Shown one piece after another: positions 21,105 to 28,855 of a stretch of DNA of 60,000 nucleotides (within the stretch, counting starts at the first letter, position 1; each line of letters opens with the position of its first letter). The stretch lies in the NCBI RefSeq assembly GCF_964204645.1, contig NC_134030.1, forward strand, positions 11,532,278 to 11,592,277, written 5' to 3'. The position numbers and the translations under genes are program-made. This stretch comes from Tubulanus polymorphus. Its lineage: Eukaryota > Nemertea > Palaeonemertea > Tubulaniformes > Tubulanidae. The notes under the pieces are model-generated. The model did not search any database, had not been told where the DNA came from, and saw only the letters and a program-made list of their open reading frames with translations.

Positions 21105-22350
21105 CTTTATATTTCTTATATTGAATACTAATTGTGAATTTACAATATTTAATTGTGCGTCAATATAAATGTGCATTTTAAAATTAAAGCTTCCTTTTTT
21201 CTTTTTCATGAATAATTTTATCCCGTCTTTAGTGTTCTGTAGTTTTTTCCCAGAACCATGTAATGAATTATCCTCTGTTGTTCTAAAATCTAACCATAAT
21301 GCATATTTATTACCGGTATAATAATCAATTTGATTAATATTACAATTTTCAAATGATTTTACTTTTTCATTCATAAAATGTATTCTAATTTCTGGCCATT
21401 GATCAATCATTCTCATTCCTTGACAAAATATTTTATTTGCTATTCCTTCGATAGTTATTTCTACTTTGTTATTTCAGGATTATTATAATTATCAACATTT
21501 ATTGCGCCATTAGTATATGTTGCAACGGTAAAAAATATTAATATACCTTTAATAGATATTCTTGGGAAGTTAATATTCTCATTAATAATTTCATCATTTG
21601 CATTAATAGTTACGGTTTTAAATTTATCAATATAATCATATAATAATGAAAATCCTTGATTGTATTGAGTTTGAATTGTGCTAGCAATATTTTCATTAGT
21701 TACTGTGTCATATTCTAAACATATATTTGATAATTTATAACCCATATCTTTAACAACGCTAGATAATACAATTTCATTTACAGGAGCAAATGTTATCTCA
21801 AATATAATATCTTCTTGAATTACATATTTATATAAAGGTGCATTATTATTTATCAATTCAAAGTCTAATGGAATTTTATATTTGCTTCCATAAATCTTTT
21901 TATCAAATTATCTACAGCATTAGTTACTACTGCATTATTGGCTTCAGATCTTAATTTATTATGGTTTTCCGATTGAATACCCTGAAATATCATATTATTT
22001 CTATTTTCTTTAGTTAACCATAAATCTTTATAATGCATAAATAAATTATAATCATCTAATGAGAAAACTCTTTCTGGACCAATCTTTATAGTTAATTTTT
22101 TAATCAAATATCTCCAAACATTATCGACAACATAATTATTATCATGACCGGTTACTTTTATATCGGCTGATAAATAAATACTATTTGGAACATCAAAAGT
22201 ATTTTGCGTTAATCTAGGAATTCTAACATATAAAGTTTCATCGGGATTAATATTTGAAGGATTATGTGTAATTATATGATGTGATCTTTCTGCTTTAATA
22301 GCATTAGATATTCTAGAAATCTTAGAAGGACTTATATAACTCCCACTCAT
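21085..22350 (-). pseudogene. Major capsid protein (double jelly-roll type), frameshifted
   Basis: The frame opens at 22350 with MSGSYISPSKISRISNAIKA and has the Polinton-style features RIPRLTQNTFDVPNSIYLSA, WRYLIKKLTIKIG and LFMHYKDLWLT. It breaks near 21885 in an A-run (one base lost). It continues at 21856-21461 (YKIPLDFELINN in the other frame), breaks again near 21465, and resumes to at least 21120 with NKYALWLDFRTTEDNSLHGSG. A last shift would end it at the TAA directly before the integrase ATG. Total length is about 420 residues, plausible for a Polinton capsid protein. Fold assignment is by family resemblance and gene order; no structure was computed. Two to three single-base lesions, mostly in homopolymers, could be mutations or assembly errors. 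Confidence 0.65.
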
Positions 22351-22370
22351 TTATTTAACAAAAAATTAAT
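22351..22370 (-). promoter_or_regulatory. Late-promoter-like block before the capsid gene
   Basis: AATTTTTTGTTAAATAAATG, a T-run followed by TAAATAAATG, lies within 20 bases of the start. Confidence 0.55.
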
Positions 22371-22420
22371 TATTTATTTTTTATTATTTTTTCTTGATAT
22401 CTTTTTGATATCATATTCAC

Positions 22421-23836
22421 TTAGCCAAAAATAATAGCACTTACAACTGTAATTAAAAATAAAATAATATGTTCAGCAGCAAAGTTAATAATGTTTCCTG
22501 CAGATTTCAATATAAAACCAACAATTGATGCAATAATTCCTGGTAATGCTGCAGCAGATTTTTTAGATAGTTCCCATAAATATTTTGCTAATTTCTTTAA
22601 ACCATCTTTAACTTTATCTTGTATAGAATTATTATCATTCGGGGGTTTATCCGGTTTATTGGGAGTAGGAGTAGATTTCAAAGCATTTGATATTGCTAAA
22701 CCAATTGTTGTAAATAACATAGTTACAGCTGTTAGAATTGAAAGAATTGTTATTCCTTCTAACTTAAATAATAATTTTATTCTATCTTTTAATGATATTT
22801 CAGAATTTGGTTTTATCAATAAATCTTTAAAAATAACTTTTAATCTATTAATATTATAATCGTATGATTTTAATAATAATTTAATTTCTTCTTTCTGTAC
22901 TTCTAAATTATCTTTTAAATTATTAATTTCTTTTTCTAATCGTAATTCTTTTTGCCTATACTCTATTTCATCAATAACTTGATGATCTAAATCAGACTTT
23001 AATTGTTCTATTTCTTTATTTTTATCAGTTAATTCTTTTTCAAAAGTTCTAATTTTAAAATCTCTTATACTTTTATCATGCGCAATTTTATCAGATGCAA
23101 GTCTTATACTTTTAATTTCTCTAATTGCTTCAACAGAAAATATATTATTTAAATCTTCTAATTCTTGATCTGTTGCATCAATTAATCCATTCGGTAAAAG
23201 TTTTTCAATTGGAACTTTATTTGATTTAAGTTTACTAGTTTTGGAAGTTATATTCTGTTCAGAAGTTGTTTCTGTTTCTGATTTCTTTTTGATTATTTCA
23301 AATAATTCATTAATTCTTTGTTTAAATACGTCTATATCATTATCAGTTAATTCTTGTTTTATAACATCAGTTATTACATTATTATTACTAATTATTTTAA
23401 TTCTATCTGGATCTAAATTACTCAAAGTTGATTTTGCTAATATTTTATTTTTATTATTTTTATGAGTGATATCAATATAATAATCACCTTTCAAATGATA
23501 ATACCATTTACCATTATTTAAAAATTTTAATTGACCTGCTAAAGGTCCAGCGTTTTCATCATTTATGTTAAATTCTGAATTTTCAATTATATGTTTTAAT
23601 TTAGGTATTTTGTTTAAATTATCTAAATCTTGTTTTACTAAATCTGGGTCTAAATTTTCAGGATTCAATTGTGATTCTGCATTTTTAATATAATCAGGCA
23701 TATTTAAATTATTATTATATCCTGGCTCATTACCATCATTAAAACTTGTTTCACTAAAATCAGGTTGTTGTTCATCAGTTATACCAGTTTCATCAAAAGG
23801 ATCTATTCCAATATCTTCTCCACCTTCTACATCCAT
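22421..23836 (-). CDS. 471-residue coiled-coil protein with C-terminal membrane segments
   Basis: The frame is intact. The N-terminus is acidic and unstructured (about residues 1-60). A folded-looking part around residues 95-130 includes GQLKFLNNGKWYYHLKGDYY. A long charged helix (about 215-345) has heptad-like spacing. A hydrophobic segment at about 360-390 (ILSILTAVTMLFTTIGLAIS) is followed by a Pro-rich linker and a C-terminal pair of hydrophobic helices (ALPGIIASIVGFIL and HIILFLITVVSAIIFG). I do not recognise a named family. Long coiled-coil or membrane proteins beside the capsid gene are common in Polintons, and a structural or membrane-penetration role is possible. The start is well fixed by the preceding TTTTTTTATTATATAA block. 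Confidence 0.75.
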   Translation of the reverse strand: MDVEGGEDIGIDPFDETGITDEQQPDFSETSFNDGNEPGYNNNLNMPDYIKNAESQLNPENLDPDLVKQDLDNLNKIPKLKHIIENSEFNINDENAGPLAGQLKFLNNGKWYYHLKGDYYIDITHKNNKNKILAKSTLSNLDPDRIKIISNNNVITDVIKQELTDNDIDVFKQRINELFEIIKKKSETETTSEQNITSKTSKLKSNKVPIEKLLPNGLIDATDQELEDLNNIFSVEAIREIKSIRLASDKIAHDKSIRDFKIRTFEKELTDKNKEIEQLKSDLDHQVIDEIEYRQKELRLEKEINNLKDNLEVQKEEIKLLLKSYDYNINRLKVIFKDLLIKPNSEISLKDRIKLLFKLEGITILSILTAVTMLFTTIGLAISNALKSTPTPNKPDKPPNDNNSIQDKVKDGLKKLAKYLWELSKKSAAALPGIIASIVGFILKSAGNIINFAAEHIILFLITVVSAIIFG

Positions 23837-24990
23837 TTATATAATAAAAAAATTTAAATTTAAAATATGATATTCCTCCTATAACAATTCCTATACAAGT
23901 TAAAGCTAATTTAGTATTTTCATGGTATTTATTATCATTATCAGTTTTAATTGTATCATGTTGAATATTATCAGTTTTAATATTTTCTGTAGTATTGTAA
24001 TCTTTTATTTTGGAATCATTATCCAATTTAATATTTTTAGTTTTAGTTTCTGTTGATTGAATATGTTTTTTATTTTTTTCACCTTCCATTAACTTTGGAG
24101 TAGTAATAATCTTTTTATTTATATCATTTAATCCAATTGAATTATTTATTGTTGCAGTTTTAATTAGATTATTATAACCAATTATATTTCCCATCTTTAA
24201 TACTAAATCATTAGAAATAATTAATAGATTAGGGCCTATACAATAATTTAGTCTTACATGAGATTTATCTAAATAATTTTGATATCTTACAATGTTTTCT
24301 GGAATCGATCTATTTTTATCATTATGAATGGAATCTTCAAATAATACTTTAAATTGTTTCAAATGAAGTACTATTATTTCCAACTATTGGTGATCTTGTT
24401 TCAACTTGCGCACCTAAAATACATATCAAATAAGTTCTAATTGGTTGATTTATTCTTTGTATACCAGGTTTTGTAAATCCTTCACTATAAGATTCAATAA
24501 AATAAACCCAACCATTATCATTATCAATTTTATAATTATGATAAGCTGAAATTCTATGCATATAATCAATTCTTTTTATTTCATACTCTTCACCAACGCC
24601 ATGTAATCTACCATGCGCTCTAAAATCGAAATTAATATTTATATTAAATTCATTACATATTTTATAAAACTTAGATAGATTAATATTATTATCCAATTCT
24701 TTAAAATATTTTGATCCAGGTAAAGGGCATTCTAATTCATTTAATATAATTCTAATTTGAAAACATGTGTGAAATCTAAATATTGTATGAATGAATTCTA
24801 AATCAGTATATTTTAAATTTTTATCTAAGTTATTCAAGTGTTCATGCCAACTTATACCACAATCAATTGTTGCACAATGAACAGCAAAATTTAATTGATT
24901 CTGCCAATATTTCATATTAGATTTTACTTTATATATATTATATTCATCTCGAGTAAAAGTAACTTCATATGTATTAAATATATTTTCCAT
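23793..24990 (-). pseudogene. Polinton-conserved structural protein, frameshifted
   Basis: The first part (24990-24349, 213 residues) has the distinctive segment RFHTCFQIRIILNELECPLP followed by NNINLSKFYKICNEFN and later FTKPGIQRINQPIRTYLICI. The second part (from about 24383 to 23793) is in another frame. It continues with FEDSIHNDKNRS and RLNYCIGPNLLIISNDL, then a low-complexity Lys/Asp/Thr region and a hydrophobic tail (LALTCIGIVIGGISYF). One frameshift near 24365 joins them. The tail frame runs slightly into the next gene start, suggesting a second small shift. I believe the FHTCFQ...CPLPG protein is a recurrent, uncharacterised Polinton/adintovirus component, probably of the virion; the exact role is not known to me. 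Its start block is TATTTCTAAAATG. Confidence 0.6.
23837..23855 (-). promoter_or_regulatory. Late-promoter-like block of the 471-residue gene
   Basis: AATTTTTTTATTATATAAATG-type sequence, the clearest form of the shared block (T7, then ATTATATAA, then ATG). Confidence 0.6.
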
Positions 24991-25011
24991 TTTAGAAATA
25001 AAATAGTTTGT

Positions 25012-25155
25012 TTAAGTAACATAAATTTCTAAATTAATCAATGAAGGCAAAACTACATTTTTATATATTATCATGTTACTAAAATCTATTGCTGGAGTAT
25101 TATATTTATAATATTCATGTGATTTATTATATTGGAAAGCTTTTGGAAACCCCAT
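25012..25155 (-). CDS. 47-residue small Polinton protein
   Basis: This is a short complete frame from ATG at 25155 to TAA at 25012-25014. It starts MGFPKAFQYNKSHEYYKYNT and ends LEIYVT. The full promoter-like block TTTTTTTATTATATAA lies immediately upstream, and the next gene's start follows at 24990. That spacing is exactly like the long genes and is the main reason to call it. No motif is recognised. It has no membrane helix, is aromatic-rich and is mildly basic. Confidence 0.6.
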   Translation of the reverse strand: MGFPKAFQYNKSHEYYKYNTPAIDFSNMIIYKNVVLPSLINLEIYVT

Positions 25156-25172
25156 TTATATAATAAAAAAAT
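25156..25172 (-). promoter_or_regulatory. Late-promoter-like block of the 47-residue gene
   Basis: TTTTTTTATTATATAA directly before ATG. It is almost identical to the block at 23837-23855 and touches the stop codon of the preceding gene. Confidence 0.6.
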
Positions 25173-25609
25173 TAATAATTAACTAATTCTTTTAATAATT
25201 TATCTTGTTCTTCAACTGTTATATGACCATTTAAACTTATTATATAATCTAGTGTATTCAATATAATAGTATTTAATTTATTAATTTCTTTTATATTAGT
25301 TTTAATTTTTTCTTTATTACTTTTTATATATAATTTTGAACTTACACCAGTTAAGACACTTGAACTTAATCCTAATACACCAATTGATATAGCTAAAGGT
25401 GTTAATGGACTGAATATTGCTAGAAATGTTATTACAGAACTAATTGTAACCGAACCACTTATAATCAAATAATACATAATTTTACTTTTTAAATATTTTT
25501 TCTTTTTAACTTTTAAATCATTATCAAATTCTAATATTTGTTTTTCTAAATATATTTTTAATTTAGTTTTATTTATATCATGAGGAATAATATCAATATT
25601 ATCTTCCAT
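25172..25609 (-). CDS. Two-helix membrane protein with flanking coiled coils
   Basis: This encodes 145 residues. A charged helix (KTKLKIYLEKQILEFDNDL, then a KKKKYLKSK turn) leads into two adjacent hydrophobic segments: YYLIISGSVTISSVITFLAI at about residues 46-65 and PLAISIGVLGLSSSVLTGVS at about 71-90. A second charged helix ends ...EEQDKLLKELVNY. The hairpin between coiled coils resembles small membrane-active or virion proteins in general layout, but I assign no family. It has an intact frame, a start block with an eight-base T run (TCTAAATAGATG) and a stop just before the next promoter block. Confidence 0.65.
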   Translation of the reverse strand: MEDNIDIIPHDINKTKLKIYLEKQILEFDNDLKVKKKKYLKSKIMYYLIISGSVTISSVITFLAIFSPLTPLAISIGVLGLSSSVLTGVSSKLYIKSNKEKIKTNIKEINKLNTIILNTLDYIISLNGHITVEEQDKLLKELVNY

Positions 25610-25629
25610 CTATTTAGAAAAAAAAATTA
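25610..25629 (-). promoter_or_regulatory. T-run start block
   Basis: AATTTTTTTTTCTAAATAG precedes ATG. The TAAAT core is present, but TATA is replaced. Confidence 0.4.
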
Positions 25630-26052
25630 CTAATTAGTAAATTTATATGCTACAAATATAACAATAACTGTTCCGCCTAAAATCCAAATTATTTCATATT
25701 TCTGTTGTTCTTTACTTGGGGTATAATAATTTGATAAATTAGGTTTGTATAGATGTAATTTTTCTTTATTGGTTACCGCGTTATATAAACTCATTGCATC
25801 ATCGACTGATTGAAAATCTCTATGTGAAATCTTCTGATCATATAATTCCTTGTTAATATAATCCATATAGTTTTGCCTCTTTTCTCTATATTCTTCTGCT
25901 GCTTTATTATATTTCTCTAATGCTAAGTTATGTCTTTTTTGTTCTGTTAATGAACCATTTTTATCAATATGCTTAAATAAATAACCACCACCAGTAAATG
26001 CTAAAGCGTTAACAATTGCTGATCCTATAATAGTTATAATTGCAGAAGCCAT
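25630..26052 (-). CDS. Small Polinton protein with N- and C-terminal membrane segments
   Basis: This encodes 140 residues and is intact. An N-terminal hydrophobic glycine-rich segment (IITIIGSAIVNALAFTGGGYLF) is followed by a long charged helix (NLALEKYNKAAEEYREKRQN, then YMDYINKEL). A middle part holds DFQSVDDAMSLYN and LSNYYTPSKEQQKYE, and the C-terminal helix is IIWILGGTVIVIFVAYKF. The combination of a helical KxALEKY region, a VDDAM-x-LYN motif and a YxPSxEQ-x-YE motif before a terminal helix looks to me like a recurrent small Polinton protein of unknown function. It sits within the compact minus-strand gene run. Confidence 0.7.
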   Translation of the reverse strand: MASAIITIIGSAIVNALAFTGGGYLFKHIDKNGSLTEQKRHNLALEKYNKAAEEYREKRQNYMDYINKELYDQKISHRDFQSVDDAMSLYNAVTNKEKLHLYKPNLSNYYTPSKEQQKYEIIWILGGTVIVIFVAYKFTN

Positions 26053-26070
26053 TTATTTAACAAAAAAATA
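26053..26070 (-). promoter_or_regulatory. Late-promoter-like block
   Basis: ATTTTTTTGTTAAATAAATG, the same form as before the capsid gene. Confidence 0.55.
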
Positions 26071-26076
26071 ATGCAT

Positions 26077-26298
26077 TTATATGGGAGGAATATATTTTTG
26101 TTTTTCCAAATAATCAATAGTTGAATTGGATAAAGTAACTGCTAATGTTAATTTTAAGATATCATTTATATCAAATCTATCAACATTAACACTTCCCATT
26201 TTAAATACTTTTTTTAATACCATTGAATAACCAACAGTTCCAACTGATAGTAAGGCGCCATTATATAATCCAGTTATTATCCACTTATTATCACTCAT
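26077..26298 (-). CDS. 73-residue two-helix membrane protein
   Basis: The first hydrophobic segment (WIITGLYNGALLSVGTVGYS) is followed by a short basic loop (KKVFKMG) and an amphipathic helix (DILKLTLAVTLSNSTIDYLE). It ends in KQKYIPPI. The frame is intact and lies between two promoter-like blocks. No family name is known to me. The size, helices and location match the small membrane proteins usual in the structural gene run of Polintons. Confidence 0.65.
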   Translation of the reverse strand: MSDNKWIITGLYNGALLSVGTVGYSMVLKKVFKMGSVNVDRFDINDILKLTLAVTLSNSTIDYLEKQKYIPPI

Positions 26299-26315
26299 TT
26301 ATTAATCAAAAAAAT
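26299..26315 (-). promoter_or_regulatory. Late-promoter-like block
   Basis: AATTTTTTTGATTAATAAATG: a T-run and a TAATAAATG end. Confidence 0.5.
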
Positions 26316-26595
26316 TACTATCTTCAAAATATTTAGTTAACTTATTTATGATTAATTCAACATTTATTTCATTAGTAGTTTCATTTGTATATATTTCAAT
26401 TATTATTTTTTTAATATCATTGATGATAAAATCTTCATCTAATTCATAAAATCTTAAAGATTCTCTAATTAAATTAGTAATCTTTTCTACATTAAAAGTT
26501 TCTTTATCTATTGTTGTTTCATACTCAAATGTTGTTTCATTAGAAAATGCAATATTTTTAATACTTGTAATTACATCATTAATGTTAAATTTCAT
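26302..26595 (-). CDS. 97-residue acidic hypothetical protein
   Basis: This intact frame starts MKFNINDVITSIKNIAFSNE. It is predicted to be helical, rich in Glu, Ile and Asn, with no membrane segment and no recognised motif. Its upstream sequence (AACGTGAGAAAGAAATG) lacks the shared block, so it may be expressed with the preceding tiny ORF or early. Its last codons overlap the start block of the next gene. Confidence 0.55.
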   Translation of the reverse strand: MKFNINDVITSIKNIAFSNETTFEYETTIDKETFNVEKITNLIRESLRFYELDEDFIINDIKKIIIEIYTNETTNEINVELIINKLTKYFEDSNFFD

Positions 26596-26607
26596 TTCTT
26601 TCTCACG

Positions 26608-26655
26608 TTAAAAATCAAATCCAAAACATATACTCGGTCCAACAGTTATATTCAT
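26608..26655 (-). CDS. 15-codon micro-ORF under a full promoter-like block
   Basis: ATG at 26655 and TAA at 26608-26610 encode MNITVGPSICFGFDF. The block TTTTTTCATTATATAA lies immediately before the ATG and abuts the stop of the upstream gene. The promoter layout is as good as for long genes, so either a micropeptide or the remnant 5' end of a lost gene is encoded. The next frame (26595) begins 12 bases later. Confidence 0.4.
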   Translation of the reverse strand: MNITVGPSICFGFDF

Positions 26656-26672
26656 TTATATAATGAAAAAAT
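26656..26672 (-). promoter_or_regulatory. Late-promoter-like block of the micro-ORF
   Basis: AATTTTTTCATTATATAAATG, close to the consensus. Confidence 0.55.
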
Positions 26673-27462
26673 TACTCTCTACATCTTATAACTAATTCAT
26701 ATATCACAGGAAAATTATTCAAATCAATTAAATAACCATTATGATTTCTTATTTCTAATTTAAAATTATTAAATTGAGGAATACAAGGTTTAAAATCACA
26801 TTCAGCTAAATTATAATTTATTTGCGTTCCAAATTGTTTAACGTTCTTCAATGGTAAAATGTTTAATATACGAGAATTACAAATTGTATCTTTAGTTGCT
26901 TCAAATGTTTTTGTAGGATTAATTAAATTGCAATAAATATAAAAATGTGTGTAAAGTATTAAATTTGATATACCGTATATGTTTCCGAAAATAAGTTCAT
27001 TTGGAAGAATTCCTAACAGTTTAGCAAAAGGTTTTTTTACCAAGTAAGCATGTTTTCTTGTAAATAAAGTAGGATTAATATTTTCATCATCAAACTTTAC
27101 TTTAATTTTATTAGAGCTCTCACTTTTTATAAATTTAATATTAAATTTAGAATCACTTCCTAACACAATCCGAGCTTTTCTATTAATTTCTTGCGCTAAT
27201 GTTTCTAAATTATATAATCCTGGTGTTAGATAAAGTTGAAACCGTTTATTTCTAATTTTATCAAAAATAAAAAGGATTCTATGTTCATCAGTTTTATCTG
27301 ATATATTGTAAAGTGAGTTACATAAACTTATATTTACTAATTTTAAATCTACACAATTCTTAAATTCTCTATCTAATTGGACTAGTAAATTATGTGATTT
27401 ATAATTTGTAAGTTTTCTAGAATCAACATATAATATATTCTGTATTCTTTTAATTCTAACAT
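26672..27462 (-). pseudogene. Penton-like minor capsid protein candidate, N-terminal frameshift
   Basis: The reading frame is open from upstream of 27450 to 26672. It has ILYVDSRKLTNYKSHNLLVQ near the start, then DLKLVNISLCNSLYNI, LYLTPGLYNLETLAQEIN, AKLLGILPNEL and a C-terminal YELVIRCRE. The alternation of short beta strands, a PGxYxxxxLxxEIN element and LLG is what I expect of the single jelly-roll minor capsid proteins of Polintons and related viruses. The ATG placed by the start block (ATAAATAATG at 27462) is in a different frame for about nine codons, so one small indel near 27435 separates start and body. Length about 263 residues fits. No structural comparison was possible. Confidence 0.5.
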
Positions 27463-27530
27463 TATTTATAACATAAAAAAATTACCGCTCATCACTAAAA
27501 ATTAATTTTAATAAGATTTTTCCTTAATGA

Positions 27531-28855
27531 ATGGATGAGAAGATACCATGCGAAATTTGTGGTGAACTTCTAAGAAAAAGATATATGGCTCGACATATGA
27601 AAAAACATGAAGAAAATTATAAACCCCCTAAACTAAACTGCCCAAAATGTAATAAATTATTCTCAAGAAATTATATTAAAAAACATTCAGAGAAGTGTAA
27701 AATTAATGGCGCAACGGCTAATGTTGATAGTAACGAAAGTAATAGTAATTCTGTTGAAGTTGAACCTGAAATTATTTGGAAAAGACCTTTCTTATTCTAT
27801 GACAAGGATAATATAAAAGATCATTTCTGTGAGCCTTGTCTAATAAAATATAGACCTGAAAATATAGAAGATTGGGAGAATCATCAATTTCGTAAAGCAC
27901 ATATAGATAAAATTTCTAATAAATTTGAAACTGAATTCAATGAAAGAAAAAATAGTTTATCAGAAAAAATAAAATATGAGAAAACGTTACCAGATAATAA
28001 AGAAACAGTTGAAAAGTTAGAAAAACAATATAATGAATTAACAAGAAAAACGTATTATTGTAAATATTGTAAATTGATTATTACAACAAGTAATTCAAAT
28101 CTACATAATAAAACAATAAAACATAAAGAAAACGTAAGAAAATACCAAGAGCTTAATGAAGATCTATTACCAATAAATTATAAACGAAAATGTCCACAAT
28201 GTAGTTATGCGACCTTAAGGCAAGAAGGTACTGTGTTATTTTGTAATGAATGTGGATGGCAAAAGAATTTATGGGGTGAAGAAAAAACTAGAGATTTTCT
28301 CATAGAACCAAAATTAAATTATCTAGATGAAATTTTTAAAATATTTTCTATAGAAGATCATACACCAGAATATAAGCAATGGCTTGAAAAAATGAAAATA
28401 ATAGAAAATAAAAATGGTGCAATAACTAAAAAAGATATTATAAAAACAATTATTCCATCAACATTTAACACAAAACAAAAGAAAATGTATTCATATTTAT
28501 TATTCAACGATTATTATGAAAAACCTAAATTAACAGAAGAAGATATGGAAAATATGAAAAAATATTCAAACAAATATTAATGTGTCATTTAGAAAATAGA
28601 ATAACAGATTCAATTAATTATGAATTCTTTTTAAATAAGATTGTAAATTATTTAAACATAGATATTATAATTCCATTTGATGAATTAACAAACAAAAAGA
28701 AACAAAGAGAGCGAGATGAAATGTGGCACAATATAACACGTTATTTAAATGAGAAAAATGAAATGGAAGAACCTAAACAAATTATACAAGAACAATTAAA
28801 TGAAAAAGAAGAAACCAATAGTGATTTCGAGTTTGATGATATTGATCCATTTTAA
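27531..28855 (+). pseudogene. Zinc-finger, VLTF3-like late transcription factor candidate, frameshifted near 28577
   Basis: This is the only long plus-strand gene in the right half, divergent from the minor-capsid gene. Residues 7-60 hold two C2H2-like fingers (CEICGELL...HMKKH and CPKCNKLF...HSEKC). Further Cys/His pairs follow (FCEPC...H; YYCKYCKLI...H), then a zinc ribbon at about 222-244 (CPQCSYATL...FCNECGW). The C-terminal third carries YLDEIFKIFS, ITKKDIIKTI, PKLTEEDMENMKKYS and, in the shifted frame from 28580, INYEFFLNKIVNYLNI and RERDEMWHNITRYLN. A zinc ribbon followed by a helical domain with these spaced motifs is the layout of poxvirus/NCLDV late transcription factor 3. The frames meet at TAATG (28578-28582), so a translational restart is possible, but the VLTF3-like domain spanning both argues for a frameshift. 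The remote homology is inferred by eye. Confidence 0.55.

Noticed and set aside
22491-22859. 122-codon plus-strand frame opposite the 471-residue gene
   Set aside because: It is antisense to a well-supported intact gene with a promoter block, and it has no motif.
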